Shown here piece by piece: positions 6,906 through 15,680 of a stretch of 38,123 nt of DNA. The notes beneath the pieces were generated by a model. That model was not told the DNA's origin. It was given only the letters and a program-made list of their open reading frames with translations, and ran no database searches. The translations under genes were made by a program, and so were the position numbers. The number at the start of each line of letters is the position of its first letter. Position 1 is the first letter of the stretch. Source of the stretch: Erysipelotrichaceae bacterium (lineage in GTDB: Bacteria > Bacillota_I > Bacilli_A > Erysipelotrichales > Erysipelotrichaceae); the NCBI GenBank assembly GCA_017550145.1, contig JAFZQG010000024.1, forward strand, positions 1-38,123, in the 5' to 3' direction.

Positions 6906-7460
6906 ATGACTGAACAGGTAAACAAAAAAGAATGGTATGTCGTCAATACCTACGCCGGTCATGAGAACCGCGTAAAGGAGAATCTGGAAAAGCGACTCGA
7001 AACCATGGGTATCTCTGAGAACCTGTTCAGGATCGTAGTTGCCGAAGAAACGCAGATCGAGGTCAAGAACGAGAAGTCCAAGGAAGTCGTCAAGAACATC
7101 TTCCCGGGTTATCTCTTTGTTGAAATGATCATGACGGACGAAGCCTGGTATGTCGTCAGAAATACTCCGGGTGTCACAGGCTTTATCGGTTCATCAGGCG
7201 GCGGTGCCAAACCGTTCCCTGTTAAGCAGGAAGAGATCGACAAGATCCTCAGAAGGATCGGTCAGTCCGACAAGAACATCGAAGTCGACTTCGGTGTCGG
7301 TGATTCAGTCAAGATTCTTTCCGGTCCGTTCTCCGGTATGGAAGGCAAGGTTGAATCCATGAACGATCAGACACAGGTTGCTACCGTGCTGATCATCCTC
7401 TTCGGTCGTGAAACACCGACTGATATCAGTTATGTAGACCTTTCCAAGGCGGAATTCTAA
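6906..7460 (+). CDS. nusG: Transcription termination/antitermination protein NusG
   Basis: 184 residues. The NGN domain (EWYVVNTYAGHENRVKENL, FPGYLFVEM, VRNTPGVTGFIG) is followed by a C-terminal KOW domain (VGDSVKILSGPFSGMEGKVE). NusG binds RNA polymerase and affects pausing, and couples transcription with translation. ATG 6906 is chosen because it starts MTEQVNKKEW just before the domain; an in-frame start at 6849 would lie inside secE. Confidence 0.95.
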   Translation: MTEQVNKKEWYVVNTYAGHENRVKENLEKRLETMGISENLFRIVVAEETQIEVKNEKSKEVVKNIFPGYLFVEMIMTDEAWYVVRNTPGVTGFIGSSGGGAKPFPVKQEEIDKILRRIGQSDKNIEVDFGVGDSVKILSGPFSGMEGKVESMNDQTQVATVLIILFGRETPTDISYVDLSKAEF

Positions 7461-7471
7461 AGGAGTGAACT

Positions 7472-7690
7472 ATGAAGGTATTATTACTTATCGTTGCCGT
7501 ATTACTGATTCTTATCTCGCTGTTACAGGGCGGTAAATCCGATGCCTTATCGGCTTTTACCGGCAGCGGTGATCTGGGACTCTTCCAGAACGTCAAGGAA
7601 AGAGGTCCGGAAAAGATCATTTCCATCATCACCATGGTTCTGGGCATCATGTTCTTTGCCCTGGTGATCATCATCAGAATTACGGAGTAA
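7472..7690 (+). CDS. secG: Preprotein translocase subunit SecG
   Basis: 72 residues, two membrane helices. The first (KVLLLIVAVLLILISLLQGGK) is followed by the conserved GGKSDALSAFTGSGDLGLF loop with its FTG motif, and the second is IISIITMVLGIMFFALVIII. The loop composition is typical of SecG. AAAGGAG precedes ATG 7472. Being downstream of secE-nusG places two Sec channel subunits on one transcript. Confidence 0.92.
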   Translation: MKVLLLIVAVLLILISLLQGGKSDALSAFTGSGDLGLFQNVKERGPEKIISIITMVLGIMFFALVIIIRITE

Positions 7691-7698
7691 TATTCTAG

Positions 7699-7728
7699 AA
7701 AATAGCGAAATCATCATTTCGCTATTTT
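7699..7728 (+). terminator. Terminator between secG and smpB
   Basis: A perfect 13-bp stem AAAATAGCGAAAT (7699-7711), loop CATC, ATTTCGCTATTTT (7716-7728). Only 12 bases then separate it from the smpB ATG. The flanking A and T runs make it likely to work in both directions. Confidence 0.8.
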
Positions 7729-7740
7729 AAACTATTGACT

Positions 7741-8181
7741 ATGAAAGACATTGCGGTTAACAGAAAAGCCTATCATGACTTTTTCATCGAAGACACTTAC
7801 GAAGCGGGTCTGGTCTTGCAGGGATCGGAAATCAAGTCGTTACGTAAGGGCAAGGTTTCACTTAAGGAAGCTTACGTGTCTTTTACTCATGGGGAAGCTT
7901 TTGTGAAGGGAATGAATATTTCCGTATACAAGGAAGCAACCTACAATAACCATGATGAGACCAGAGACCGCAAACTGCTTTTGCACAAAAGGGAGATCGA
8001 AAAGCTTTCCGGCAAGTGCAAGATCCAGGGTTATACCTGTGTACCTTTGAGGCTGTATTTCAAGGACGGAAGGGTCAAGATCGAGATCGCTTTAGCCAAG
8101 GGCAAGACCCTTTATGACAAGAGAGAATCGGATAAGAAGAAAACCATGGAACGTCAGGCAAAACAGCTCCTAAGAAGATAG
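7741..8181 (+). CDS. smpB: SsrA-binding protein SmpB
   Basis: 146 residues. The OB-fold core has the family pattern YHDFFIEDTYEAGLVLQGSE, IKSLRKGKVSLKEAYV and GKTLYDKRESDKKK near the C terminus. SmpB binds tmRNA and fits it into stalled ribosomes; the tmRNA gene begins at 37897. ATG 7741 is preferred over TTG 7735. Neither has a Shine-Dalgarno sequence. A -10-like TAAACT ends 7 bases before the ATG, so the mRNA may be leaderless, though no -35 or TG extension supports it. Confidence 0.94.
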   Translation: MKDIAVNRKAYHDFFIEDTYEAGLVLQGSEIKSLRKGKVSLKEAYVSFTHGEAFVKGMNISVYKEATYNNHDETRDRKLLLHKREIEKLSGKCKIQGYTCVPLRLYFKDGRVKIEIALAKGKTLYDKRESDKKKTMERQAKQLLRR

Positions 8182-8222
8182 AAAATCATATTATAATAAA
8201 TATAGAAAGATGGGGTATCTGA

Positions 8223-8792
8223 ATGGAAAAATTTATAGTTGAAATAAGTGCTCGTCACATCCACGTAACCAAGGAACAGGTTGCGATTCTCTTCGGTGAA
8301 GGCCATGCCTTGACACCTAAGAAAGAGCTCTCACAGCCGGGTCAGTTCGCCTGTGAAGAAAAACTGACGATCGTCGGTCCGCGTGGTGAACTCAAGGCTT
8401 CGATCCTGGGTCCGGAAAGAAAGGAAGCTCAGGTTGAACTTTCACTTACCGATGCCAGAACATTAGGCGTTGAAGCTCTGATCAGAGAGTCCGGAGACAT
8501 CGAAGGAACACAGGGCATCAAGCTTGTCGGTCCTAACGGTGAGATCGAACTGGAAAAAGGTGTTATTGCGGCCAAGAGACATGTCCATATGACTCCGGCT
8601 GATGCGGAAAAATACGGCGTCAGCAATGGTGAGATCGTCAATGTCAAAGTCGAGACTGAAAACAGAAGCCTGGTCTTCGGTGATACAGTTGTCAGAGTAA
8701 GAGATGATTTTGCTTTGGCTATGCATATCGATACCGATGAGGGCAATGCAGCCGGTATTAAAGGCAGTGCTTTAGGAGAAATAGTGAAGTAA
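8223..8792 (+). CDS. PduL-type phosphate acyltransferase (phosphotransacetylase)
   Basis: 189 residues. The duplicated PduL barrel is seen, with zinc-site histidines in SARHIHVTKEQV and AAKRHVHMTPADAEKYGV. Conserved LTIVGPRGELK and IKLVGPNGEIEL strands and the GNAAGIKGSALGEIV end are also present. The enzyme interconverts acyl-CoA and acyl phosphate. There is no N-terminal encapsulation peptide and no shell genes nearby, so it is probably the housekeeping phosphotransacetylase feeding acetate kinase rather than part of a microcompartment. GGGG upstream of ATG 8223 serves as a weak ribosome site; a TATAAT lies at 8192-8197. Confidence 0.9.
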   Translation: MEKFIVEISARHIHVTKEQVAILFGEGHALTPKKELSQPGQFACEEKLTIVGPRGELKASILGPERKEAQVELSLTDARTLGVEALIRESGDIEGTQGIKLVGPNGEIELEKGVIAAKRHVHMTPADAEKYGVSNGEIVNVKVETENRSLVFGDTVVRVRDDFALAMHIDTDEGNAAGIKGSALGEIVK

Positions 8793-8806
8793 TTCACTAT
8801 TTTTAT
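8779..8806 (+). terminator. Terminator overlapping the end of the PduL gene
   Basis: AAATAGTGAA (8779-8788) pairs with TTCACTATTT (8793-8802), followed by TTTAT. The 5' arm lies in the last codons of the PduL-type gene. The next ATG is at 8812, again very close. Confidence 0.7.
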
Positions 8807-8811
8807 ATTCC

Positions 8812-9615
8812 ATGATCTATACATTAGAAAACAATATTGCTGTTTTAAAGGTCGATACCTATGCCTGTGAAATAGCTTCATTCCGCAGAAAAGACAAGGA
8901 TATCGAATACATGTGGAACGGTGATCCGAAATACTGGTCAGGAAGAAATCCGACTCTTTTTCCGCATGTGAGTTCACCTAAAGACAAGATCCTTAATTTC
9001 AAGGGACAGGACTATAAGGTAAACAATCACGGTTTCTGCCGCAAGAGTGAATTCGAGTTTGTAGAGCAGGGTGAAGATTTCTTACATTTCCGTTTAAGTG
9101 CCAATGAGGAAACATTAAAGGAATATCCTTATCAGTTTGAACTCAATGTGGTTTATAAATTAACGGAAAACCGTGTCGATATCAATTACGAAATTGTCAA
9201 TAAGGAAGACGGCAATCTTTATTTCGGTTTCGGCCAGCATCCTCCTTTCAACTGTCCGTTAGTCAGTGATAAACAGTTCTCTGATTACTGGATCGAATTT
9301 GAGAAAGAGGATGTCGAAGGCGGAAAACTGCCTTTGAGCTATGAACTGTTTGAGAAGTATCCTACCTATGTTGTCAAAGATCCGAAGAGCCGTATCTATA
9401 CTTTAAGCGATGGCGAAAACAAGGTCAGAATGTATACCGACGAGAAGTATAAACTCTTTGCAATCTGGACACCGCATGCGCCTTTTGTGTGTCTGGAACC
9501 TTGGGTAAATACGCTTGATTATGATGATGGTTCAACGCCTTTCGAGAAGAAGAATGTCGAGGTGCTTGAAAAGGGTGAAAAGTATCTGATCAGCTACGGT
9601 TTTGAAATCATCTAG
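8812..9615 (+). CDS. Aldose 1-epimerase family protein (LacX-like)
   Basis: 267 residues, galactose-mutarotase-like beta-sandwich. Visible features are the NPTLFPHVSS segment, the catalytic-type His in NNHGFCRKSEF, GQHPPFNCP (usually G-H-P-A-F-N), and the base-like Glu in FVCLEPWVNT. This subgroup acts on hexoses or hexose phosphates, but substrates are mostly untested. No Shine-Dalgarno precedes ATG 8812; TATATT is only 2 bases before it. Next to nagB it suggests amino-sugar or hexose use. Confidence 0.85.
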   Translation: MIYTLENNIAVLKVDTYACEIASFRRKDKDIEYMWNGDPKYWSGRNPTLFPHVSSPKDKILNFKGQDYKVNNHGFCRKSEFEFVEQGEDFLHFRLSANEETLKEYPYQFELNVVYKLTENRVDINYEIVNKEDGNLYFGFGQHPPFNCPLVSDKQFSDYWIEFEKEDVEGGKLPLSYELFEKYPTYVVKDPKSRIYTLSDGENKVRMYTDEKYKLFAIWTPHAPFVCLEPWVNTLDYDDGSTPFEKKNVEVLEKGEKYLISYGFEII

Positions 9616-9647
9616 GAGTATAATTTTATTAAGGAAGGAAATGGAAA

Positions 9648-10373
9648 ATGATTAATATAATTAGAGTTAAGGATTACGAAGAGGCTTCAGATAAAGCTTT
9701 TGAAGTGATGAAAGATTTTCTCAAGCCCGGCAAGGTTTTAGGTCTGGCTACCGGTTCGACACCGTTAGGTCTTTATGCGCGGATGGTAAAGGATCATGAG
9801 GAAAACAAGACTTCCTATGCGGACATCCGTTCGTTCAATCTGGATGAATATGTCGGTTTACCGATCAGCCATCCGGAGAGCTATTATGCGTTCATGCACA
9901 GAAATCTGTTCGACAAGATCGACATCAAGGAAGAGAATGCGCATGTGCCTTCAGGACTGGGCGATGATCTGGAAGCTCAGGCAAAGAAATATGACGCAAT
10001 GATCGATGAAAGTCCGGTCGATATTCAGTTACTGGGTATCGGTTCCGATGGCCATATCGCTTTCAACGAACCGGGTACACCGTTTAATTCAGGAACACAT
10101 GTAACTGACCTGGCGGAATCCACCATCAAGGATAACTGCCGTTTCTTCGACAATGATATTTCCAAGGTTCCGACCCAGGCTGTTACGCAGGGTATCGGTA
10201 CCATTATGAAAGCCAGAAATATCCTTTTGATCGCTACCGGTGCCAATAAGGCTCAGGCTGTCAAGGATATGATCGAAGGCCCGATCGATGAGGCCTGCCC
10301 GGCTTCTGTCTTACAGAGACATCCTAATGTAACGGTCATCGTTGATGAGGCAGCTGCGGCTTTACTCAAATAA
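9648..10373 (+). CDS. nagB: Glucosamine-6-phosphate deaminase
   Basis: 241 residues. It converts glucosamine 6-phosphate to fructose 6-phosphate and ammonia, in catabolism of amino sugars. Conserved stretches are LGLATGSTPLGLYARMV, FNLDEYVGL (catalytic Asp), and GIGSDGHIAFNEPGTPF with the catalytic His. The length matches the short Bacillus-type enzyme lacking the C-terminal allosteric tail of E. coli NagB. AAGGAAGG precedes the start; a TATAAT lies at 9619-9624 but no -35 is evident. Confidence 0.96.
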   Translation: MINIIRVKDYEEASDKAFEVMKDFLKPGKVLGLATGSTPLGLYARMVKDHEENKTSYADIRSFNLDEYVGLPISHPESYYAFMHRNLFDKIDIKEENAHVPSGLGDDLEAQAKKYDAMIDESPVDIQLLGIGSDGHIAFNEPGTPFNSGTHVTDLAESTIKDNCRFFDNDISKVPTQAVTQGIGTIMKARNILLIATGANKAQAVKDMIEGPIDEACPASVLQRHPNVTVIVDEAAAALLK

Positions 10374-10438
10374 GAAGCATTTCGCTTTCAATTCATAGTC
10401 CGCTAATAGATAATTAAGGCAAGGAGGATGTGAAGAAT

Positions 10439-10750
10439 ATGAAAGTAATAAAAACAGCTGAATTCAGAGAACTGATCAAAAGCGGAACCAGTTTTGTCGA
10501 TTTCTTTGCGGAATGGTGCGGTCCATGCAAGATGCTGGGACCGGTTCTGGAAGAAGTTGCAGCTGACTATCCGGATATAGAATTTGTCAAAGTAAATGTC
10601 GATGAGAATATGGATCTGGCCGAAGAGTACGGCATCATGTCCATACCGCAGGTCTTCATGTTCAGAGACGGAAAAGTCATCGGAAAGATCGGCGGATACC
10701 ACGATAAGGACGGTATCAGAAGATTCATTGACGATACTGTCAGACTTTAA
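10439..10750 (+). CDS. trxA: Thioredoxin
   Basis: 103 residues, single thioredoxin domain with the active site WCGPCKM at about residues 26-32 and the cis-proline loop in MSIPQVFMF. The usual residue after the cis-Pro is Thr; here it is Gln. Thioredoxin reduces cytoplasmic disulfides and would be the natural electron donor for the GPx at 352. ATG 10439 is chosen since GGAGG (10423-10427) is too close to the in-frame GTG at 10430. A GATAAT at 10409-10414 may be its -10 box. Confidence 0.95.
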   Translation: MKVIKTAEFRELIKSGTSFVDFFAEWCGPCKMLGPVLEEVAADYPDIEFVKVNVDENMDLAEEYGIMSIPQVFMFRDGKVIGKIGGYHDKDGIRRFIDDTVRL

Positions 10751-10760
10751 ATTCTAACAG

Positions 10761-10787
10761 GGAGGATTTATTCCTCCTTTTCTTTTT
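10761..10787 (+). terminator. Terminator after thioredoxin gene
   Basis: GGAGGA (10761-10766), loop TTTAT, TCCTCC (10772-10777), then TTTTCTTTTT. The stem is short but G/C-rich and the T tract is good. Confidence 0.75.
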
Positions 10788-10820
10788 CCCGAAATATATA
10801 ATAAAAGAAGAAAAATAACG

Positions 10821-10826
10821 TATAAT
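10821..10826 (+). promoter_or_regulatory. Likely -10 box of the potABCD operon
   Basis: A perfect TATAAT lies 10 bases before the GGAGGG ribosome site of potA. No recognisable -35 box lies at 16-18 bases upstream, so strength is uncertain. Confidence 0.45.
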
Positions 10827-10850
10827 GAGTTTATTTGGAGGGCTTTGACT

Positions 10851-12419
10851 GTGGAAAAGTTAATTGAATTCAGAAATATCGTGAAGAATTTCGATGGTCA
10901 AATGGTATTGAAGGGGATCAACCTTGATATCTATGAGAATGAGTTTGTAACCCTTTTGGGACCATCCGGTTGCGGTAAGACAACCCTATTAAGAATCCTT
11001 GGCGGATTCCTTGAGCAGGACGAAGGTTCGGTGATTTTCAATGGTGAAGAAATCTCGAATGTGCCCGCATACAAGCGCCCGATCAATACGGTATTCCAGA
11101 AGTACGCGCTGTTCCCGCATCTGAACGTTTATGAGAACGTGGCTTTCGGCTTAAGAATCAAGAAGATGTCCAACGACCTGATCAAACCGAAGGTAGACAG
11201 AATGCTGGAACTGGTAGGCCTGGATGGCTATCAGAAGAAAGATGTAACCCTGCTTTCAGGCGGTCAGCAGCAGCGTGTGGCGATTGCCCGTGCGCTGGTC
11301 AATGAACCTGATGTGCTTCTGCTCGATGAACCGTTAAGTGCTCTTGATGCCAAACTGCGTAAGGAAATGCAGCAGGAACTCAAGCGCATTCAGGAAGAAG
11401 TTGGTATCACCTTCATTTTCGTTACTCACGATCAGGAAGAAGCACTGACCATGTCAGATAAGATCGTCGTCATGAAAGACGGCAATATCGAACAGATCGG
11501 CTCACCTACCGAAATCTATAATGAACCAATCAACAGATATGTTGCGAACTTCATCGGACAGTCCAATATTATGGATGGCATCATGAAGAAAGACTATCTG
11601 GTCAATTTTGATGATAAAGACTTTGAATGTGTCGATCACGACTTCAAGGCAAACGAACCTGTCGATGTCGTAATCAGACCGGAAGATATCAGTATCAAGA
11701 AGAAAGGCCGTGGCAAGATGAACGGTCAGGTCATTTCTGTACTGTTCAAGGGTGTCCACTACGAAGTGATCGTGGAGACCAAGCGTGGTGCAGCCAAGAC
11801 CATCAAGCTTCATGTCTTAGGCAATGAAGACGTCTATAACGAAGCAGCTAATGAAAAGATGTCCGCTTCCGATTTCTCTATGGATATCGAAGACGTTAAT
11901 GATCTGACTCAGGAAGATCTGATCCTGCGTGCCAACGCTCAGGCCTGGAAAGCTGATACCGAAGAAGAAGTTTCCATCAGCGATGTCGTCTATGACATCA
12001 AACCGGAAGCCGGTTCTTATCCGGTCATCTTCAAGACCGCCAACGGCACCAGCGTCAACTGCAAGGTCAGTGTCGTACTGCCTAAGATCAATGAAGACTC
12101 CGAAGAGAAGATCGGTATTCAGGCTTTCGATGTCTACAAGTCAATCGATGAAATCAAGGAATCAATGGCTATTTCCGTCGACTTAAAGAACTGGGCCGAC
12201 GCTTACGCATGGGATCTGGAAACCGAAAACGAAGTAGAGATCGACGATGTCCGTTTTGATTTCGATCCGATGGAGATCGAAGAAGGAACCTATGACGTTA
12301 CCTTCGTTACCGAAGGCCGTACCTATAAGATCCATACGACCGAGAAGCAGGAAGAAGACGATATCGTATCCATCGACTTCACTCCTGAAGACATTCATGT
12401 CATGAGAAAGAGTATCTAG
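10851..12419 (+). CDS. potA: Spermidine/putrescine ABC transporter ATPase with enlarged C-terminal domain
   Basis: 522 residues, whereas PotA is usually about 350-380. The ABC domain is complete: Walker [11 protein letters not shown]-loop FQKYALFPH, signature [10 protein letters not shown], Walker [13 protein letters not shown], His switch in FVTHDQEEA. The TOBE region begins normally ([16 protein letters not shown]) and ends normally ([16 protein letters not shown]). Between them, about residues 324-505, is an insertion holding two related 50-residue Ig-like units: one begins [19 protein letters not shown], the other [22 protein letters not shown] 10851 is chosen because GGAGGG is 8 bases upstream; TTG 10845 would be too close. 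potB follows after 2 bases. Confidence 0.93.
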   Translation: MEKLIEFRNIVKNFDGQMVLKGINLDIYENEFVTLLGPSGCGKTTLLRILGGFLEQDEGSVIFNGEEISNVPAYKRPINTVFQKYALFPHLNVYENVAFGLRIKKMSNDLIKPKVDRMLELVGLDGYQKKDVTLLSGGQQQRVAIARALVNEPDVLLLDEPLSALDAKLRKEMQQELKRIQEEVGITFIFVTHDQEEALTMSDKIVVMKDGNIEQIGSPTEIYNEPINRYVANFIGQSNIMDGIMKKDYLVNFDDKDFECVDHDFKANEPVDVVIRPEDISIKKKGRGKMNGQVISVLFKGVHYEVIVETKRGAAKTIKLHVLGNEDVYNEAANEKMSASDFSMDIEDVNDLTQEDLILRANAQAWKADTEEEVSISDVVYDIKPEAGSYPVIFKTANGTSVNCKVSVVLPKINEDSEEKIGIQAFDVYKSIDEIKESMAISVDLKNWADAYAWDLETENEVEIDDVRFDFDPMEIEEGTYDVTFVTEGRTYKIHTTEKQEEDDIVSIDFTPEDIHVMRKSI

Positions 12420-12421
12420 CC

Positions 12422-13201
12422 ATGAAGAGTTTTAGAAGGTTAGTGTATCCGTACCTTGTGTGGGCGGGAATACTGATTGTACTGCCGATGCTGATAATCG
12501 TATTCTATGCTTTCTCCACTCAGGGCAACAGTATGATACCGGTAAAAATGACATTTGATAATTTTGCCCGTTTCTTCTCGGATTCGATTTTTCTGGAAGT
12601 GCTTTTACGCAGTATCAAGCTGGCTGTCATTACCACGATCATCTGCATCCTCATCGGTTATCCGGCTGCCTATTTCATTGCGCAGATGTCTCCGGATAAT
12701 CAGTCGATCGCCGTACTTCTGGTAACGCTGCCGCAGTTAATAAACATGCTGGTAAGAACCTATGCCTGGAGAGGTATTCTGCTAGAATCGCCATTCTCTC
12801 CGGAAGTCAAAGTCTATATCGGCATGGTCTACAATTTCCTGCCGTTTATGATCCTACAGATCTATACTTCTTTATCGAAGATGGATCCGTCATTAATCAC
12901 AGCGGCCAATGACCTGGGCTGCAACGACCGCAAGGCTTTCCTTAAAGTTACGCTGCCGTTAAGTGTTCCGGGCATTATTTCGGGAATCACGCTGGTCTTC
13001 CTGCCTGCTGTTTCAAGTTTCTTTATTCCGAAACTGCTGGGCGGCGGATCATACGTGCTGGTCGGTAATCTGATTGAAAACTATTTTGTCACGACCGGTG
13101 ACTGGAACTTCGGTTCGGCCATTTCACTGATCATGGCCGTTATCATCCTGCTTTCAATGTATCTGACCAGAAAGTTTGATTATGACAAGGAGGCTATCTG
13201 A
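12422..13201 (+). CDS. potB: Spermidine/putrescine ABC transporter permease PotB
   Basis: 259 residues, type-I ABC permease with about six membrane helices. The cytoplasmic EAA-type coupling loop is ITAANDLGCNDRKAFLKVTLPLS. The N terminus (YPYLVWAGILIVLPMLIIVFYAF) matches PotB. It pairs with PotC in the membrane and contacts PotA. The gene overlaps potC by one base (TGATG). Confidence 0.94.
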   Translation: MKSFRRLVYPYLVWAGILIVLPMLIIVFYAFSTQGNSMIPVKMTFDNFARFFSDSIFLEVLLRSIKLAVITTIICILIGYPAAYFIAQMSPDNQSIAVLLVTLPQLINMLVRTYAWRGILLESPFSPEVKVYIGMVYNFLPFMILQIYTSLSKMDPSLITAANDLGCNDRKAFLKVTLPLSVPGIISGITLVFLPAVSSFFIPKLLGGGSYVLVGNLIENYFVTTGDWNFGSAISLIMAVIILLSMYLTRKFDYDKEAI

Positions 13202-13998
13202 TGAAGAAAAAATCCTGGTTCTCCAGATTCTATCTGGTCCTCATAATGGCTTTCTTTTATCTGCCGATCGTGTATGTCATTTTCTTCTCGTTTAATGCAT
13301 CGCGTTCATTGACGAATTTCACGGGCTTCTCTCTGCAGTGGTATCAGAAGATGTTTGCGACCAGAGAGATGATGGAATCGATATACTATTCGACGCTGAT
13401 CGCCGTCATCGCAACCGTTGTTTCAACGATTGCCGGTACGATCGTGGCGATCGGTCTGTCCAAATCAAGCAGACTGGTCAAGGAAGTCGTTACGCAGGTA
13501 AATAACCTGCCGATGCTCAATCCGGATATCGTTACCGCTATCGGTTTCATGCTGTTTTTCTCGACATTGAATATTCCGACTGGTTTCGGTACACTGCTGC
13601 TGGCACATATCGTATTCTGTATACCTTATGTCATTTTGTCGGTCATGCCGAAGTTAAGACAGCTGGATGACAATCTGGCTGAAGCAGCACTGGATCTGGG
13701 CTGTACGCCGTTTGAAGCTTTGTATAAAGTTATCATTCCGCAGATCAAGGAGGGAATCGTATCCGGTGCACTTGTTGCCTTTACGATGTCATTTGACGAT
13801 TTCGTAATTTCTTACTTTACGACCGGTCCGGGCATAAACAATATTTCCACTTATGTCTATGCGACAACCAAGCGTATCAATCCTAGTGTCAACGCACTAT
13901 CGACAATAATCGTCATAGCAATTACAATTATCTTGATTATTACAAATGTAATACCTATGATCAGGGCAAGGAGGAAAAATGATGAAAAAATTGCTTAG
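13201..13998 (+). CDS. potC: Spermidine/putrescine ABC transporter permease PotC
   Basis: 265 residues, the second type-I permease, about six helices. The start YLVLIMAFFYLPIVYVIFFSF and the EAA-like loop EAALDLGCTPFEALYKVIIP are typical; SFDDFVISYFTTGPG is a PotC hallmark. AAGGAGG upstream lies within the end of potB. It overlaps potD by 20 bases. Confidence 0.95.
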   Translation: MKKKSWFSRFYLVLIMAFFYLPIVYVIFFSFNASRSLTNFTGFSLQWYQKMFATREMMESIYYSTLIAVIATVVSTIAGTIVAIGLSKSSRLVKEVVTQVNNLPMLNPDIVTAIGFMLFFSTLNIPTGFGTLLLAHIVFCIPYVILSVMPKLRQLDDNLAEAALDLGCTPFEALYKVIIPQIKEGIVSGALVAFTMSFDDFVISYFTTGPGINNISTYVYATTKRINPSVNALSTIIVIAITIILIITNVIPMIRARRKNDEKIA

Positions 13999-15031
13999 CT
14001 TATTATTTGTACTGATGCTGATGACCGGCTGTGGCGGCCAGAAGTATGAAGCCGGCGAAGTACAGATCTTCTTACCGGGTGAATACATTTCCGATGAAGT
14101 AGTCAGAAGCTTTGAAAAAGAAACAGGTATTAAAGTCAGTATCACGACTTTTGAATCAAATGAGTCAATGTATACCAAGCTGCTGGGCGGTACGGTTTAT
14201 GACATCATTATTCCAAGTGACTATATGATTGAAAGACTGATTTCCGAAAAGATGATCCAGAAGCTCGACAAGAGCCAGATCACCAATATGGATCAGCTTT
14301 ATGATCAGGTCCTGAATATGGACTTTGATCCGAACAACGATTATTCAGTTCCTTATTTCTGGGGCAATGTCGGTATCTGCTATGATTCAACACTGATCGA
14401 CAGCAAAGACGTTGAAACCGAAGGCTGGAATGTTTTAAGAAACACCAAATACAAAGGCATGATCTACATGTATGACTCTATCCGCGATTCATTCATGATG
14501 GCTGAAAAGGCTTTAGGTTATTCCATGAATACTGATAATGCGGATGAGCTCAATGCCGCTTATGAATGGCTGATCGATATCGCCACCAATATGGATCCTG
14601 CTTATGTTACCGATGAGGCGATCGACGGTCTGGCAAACGGTGAAAAGGCTATGGGTATGATGTATTCCGGTGATGCCGCATATATCATTTCGGAAAATGA
14701 AAACATGGCATTCTGGGCACCAGAAGAAGGCACAAACTACTTCGTTGATGCCATGGTAATCCATAAGGATGCCAAGAATGTGGAGAATGCCTACAAGTTC
14801 ATCAACTACATCATTGATTATGATGCTCAGATGGAAAACTCTGCCTTTGTCGGATACAGTTCCGTCAACCGTCAGGCTCTTAATGATCTGGCTTCTTCAG
14901 GCGGTGATTTTGAAGGCAACGATGCCTACATTCCACGAAACAAGAACGCCAATGATGAAGTCTTCCACAATAACGAAGAAGTACTCAAGACTATTTCTGA
15001 ACTCTGGGTCAAAGTCAAGAATACAAAATAA
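13979..15031 (+). CDS. potD: Spermidine/putrescine-binding lipoprotein PotD
   Basis: 350 residues, family 1 polyamine solute-binding protein. The signal peptide MKKLLSLLFVLMLMTGCGG ends in lipobox LMTGC, so it is lipid-anchored outside the membrane. Conserved features include YDIIIPSDYMIERL, SVPYFWGNVGICYD, and the YSGDAAYI and FVDAMVIHKDAKN segments. Either ATG 13979 or 13982 may be used; AGGAGG lies at 13970-13975. The terminal codons overlap dtd (TAATG). Confidence 0.95.
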   Translation: MMKKLLSLLFVLMLMTGCGGQKYEAGEVQIFLPGEYISDEVVRSFEKETGIKVSITTFESNESMYTKLLGGTVYDIIIPSDYMIERLISEKMIQKLDKSQITNMDQLYDQVLNMDFDPNNDYSVPYFWGNVGICYDSTLIDSKDVETEGWNVLRNTKYKGMIYMYDSIRDSFMMAEKALGYSMNTDNADELNAAYEWLIDIATNMDPAYVTDEAIDGLANGEKAMGMMYSGDAAYIISENENMAFWAPEEGTNYFVDAMVIHKDAKNVENAYKFINYIIDYDAQMENSAFVGYSSVNRQALNDLASSGGDFEGNDAYIPRNKNANDEVFHNNEEVLKTISELWVKVKNTK

Positions 15032-15480
15032 TGAGACTTGTAGTACAGAGAGTAACAGAAGCAAATTGTAAAGTTGATAACAGTATAACCGGTAGTATAA
15101 ATACCGGTTATATGGTTTTAGTCGGTATCGGAGTAAATGATGATGAGAGAATCGTTGAGAAGATGGCCGAGAAACTGAGTAAGCTCAGGATCTTCTCGGA
15201 TGAAAACGATAAGATCAATCTGTCGATTCATGATGTGGGCGGAAAAATCCTTTCGATCTCACAGTTTACGCTTTATGCCGACTGTGCCAAAGGTAACCGT
15301 CCGAGTTTCACAAATGCTTTAGGCGGAGAAAAAGCTAATGAGCTCTATCAGCATTTCAATGAATGCCTCAGGAAACTTGATCTCAAAGTAGAAGAGGGCA
15401 TCTTCGGAGCGGATATGAAAATATCTTTAGTTAATGACGGTCCGGTTACGATAATTTTGGACAGCGAGGATTTATGGTAG
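15031..15480 (+). CDS. dtd: D-aminoacyl-tRNA deacylase
   Basis: 149 residues. It removes D-amino acids mischarged on tRNA, giving chiral proofreading. The family motifs are complete: SQFTLYADCAKGNRPSFTNA (SQxTL element) and NDGPVTIILDS (GP cis-dipeptide element). The start MRLVVQRVTEA is canonical. The ATG overlaps the potD stop, so it may be translated by coupling from the pot operon or from an unseen internal promoter. Confidence 0.95.
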   Translation: MRLVVQRVTEANCKVDNSITGSINTGYMVLVGIGVNDDERIVEKMAEKLSKLRIFSDENDKINLSIHDVGGKILSISQFTLYADCAKGNRPSFTNALGGEKANELYQHFNECLRKLDLKVEEGIFGADMKISLVNDGPVTIILDSEDLW

Positions 15481-15680
15481 AAAACTACGGATTATACGAT
15501 ATCGTTCAGATGAAGAAGGATCATCCCTGCAAGAAATCCCATTACTGGAAGATCGTCAGAATGGGTGTCGATATCAAGATCAAATGCGAGGGATGCGGAG
15601 CCATCGTCATGATGGAAAGACCGGAATTTGAACGCAAATGCAAGAAGATCATCCAGAAGGCGGAAGAAAACAGTGATTAA
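15474..15680 (+). CDS. DUF951 family small protein
   Basis: 68 residues. The sequence YDIVQMKKDHPC, then WKIVRMGVDIKIKCEGCGAIVMMERPEFERK, matches the DUF951 family, with Cys residues in CEGCG plus an upstream Cys suggesting metal or nucleic-acid binding. The function is not known. It overlaps dtd by 7 bases at its start and the HAD gene by 8 bases at its end. Confidence 0.88.
   Translation: MVENYGLYDIVQMKKDHPCKKSHYWKIVRMGVDIKIKCEGCGAIVMMERPEFERKCKKIIQKAEENSD

Noticed and set aside
8804..8811. TATATT just before the aldose epimerase ATG as a leaderless promoter
   Set aside because: Only 2 bases from the ATG, so a normal start site would fall inside the gene; the case is weaker than for surE.
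8429..8977. Long minus-strand frame of 182 codons opposite the PduL and epimerase genes
   Set aside because: Antisense shadow of two well-supported genes; composition is unlike a protein and there is no ribosome site.
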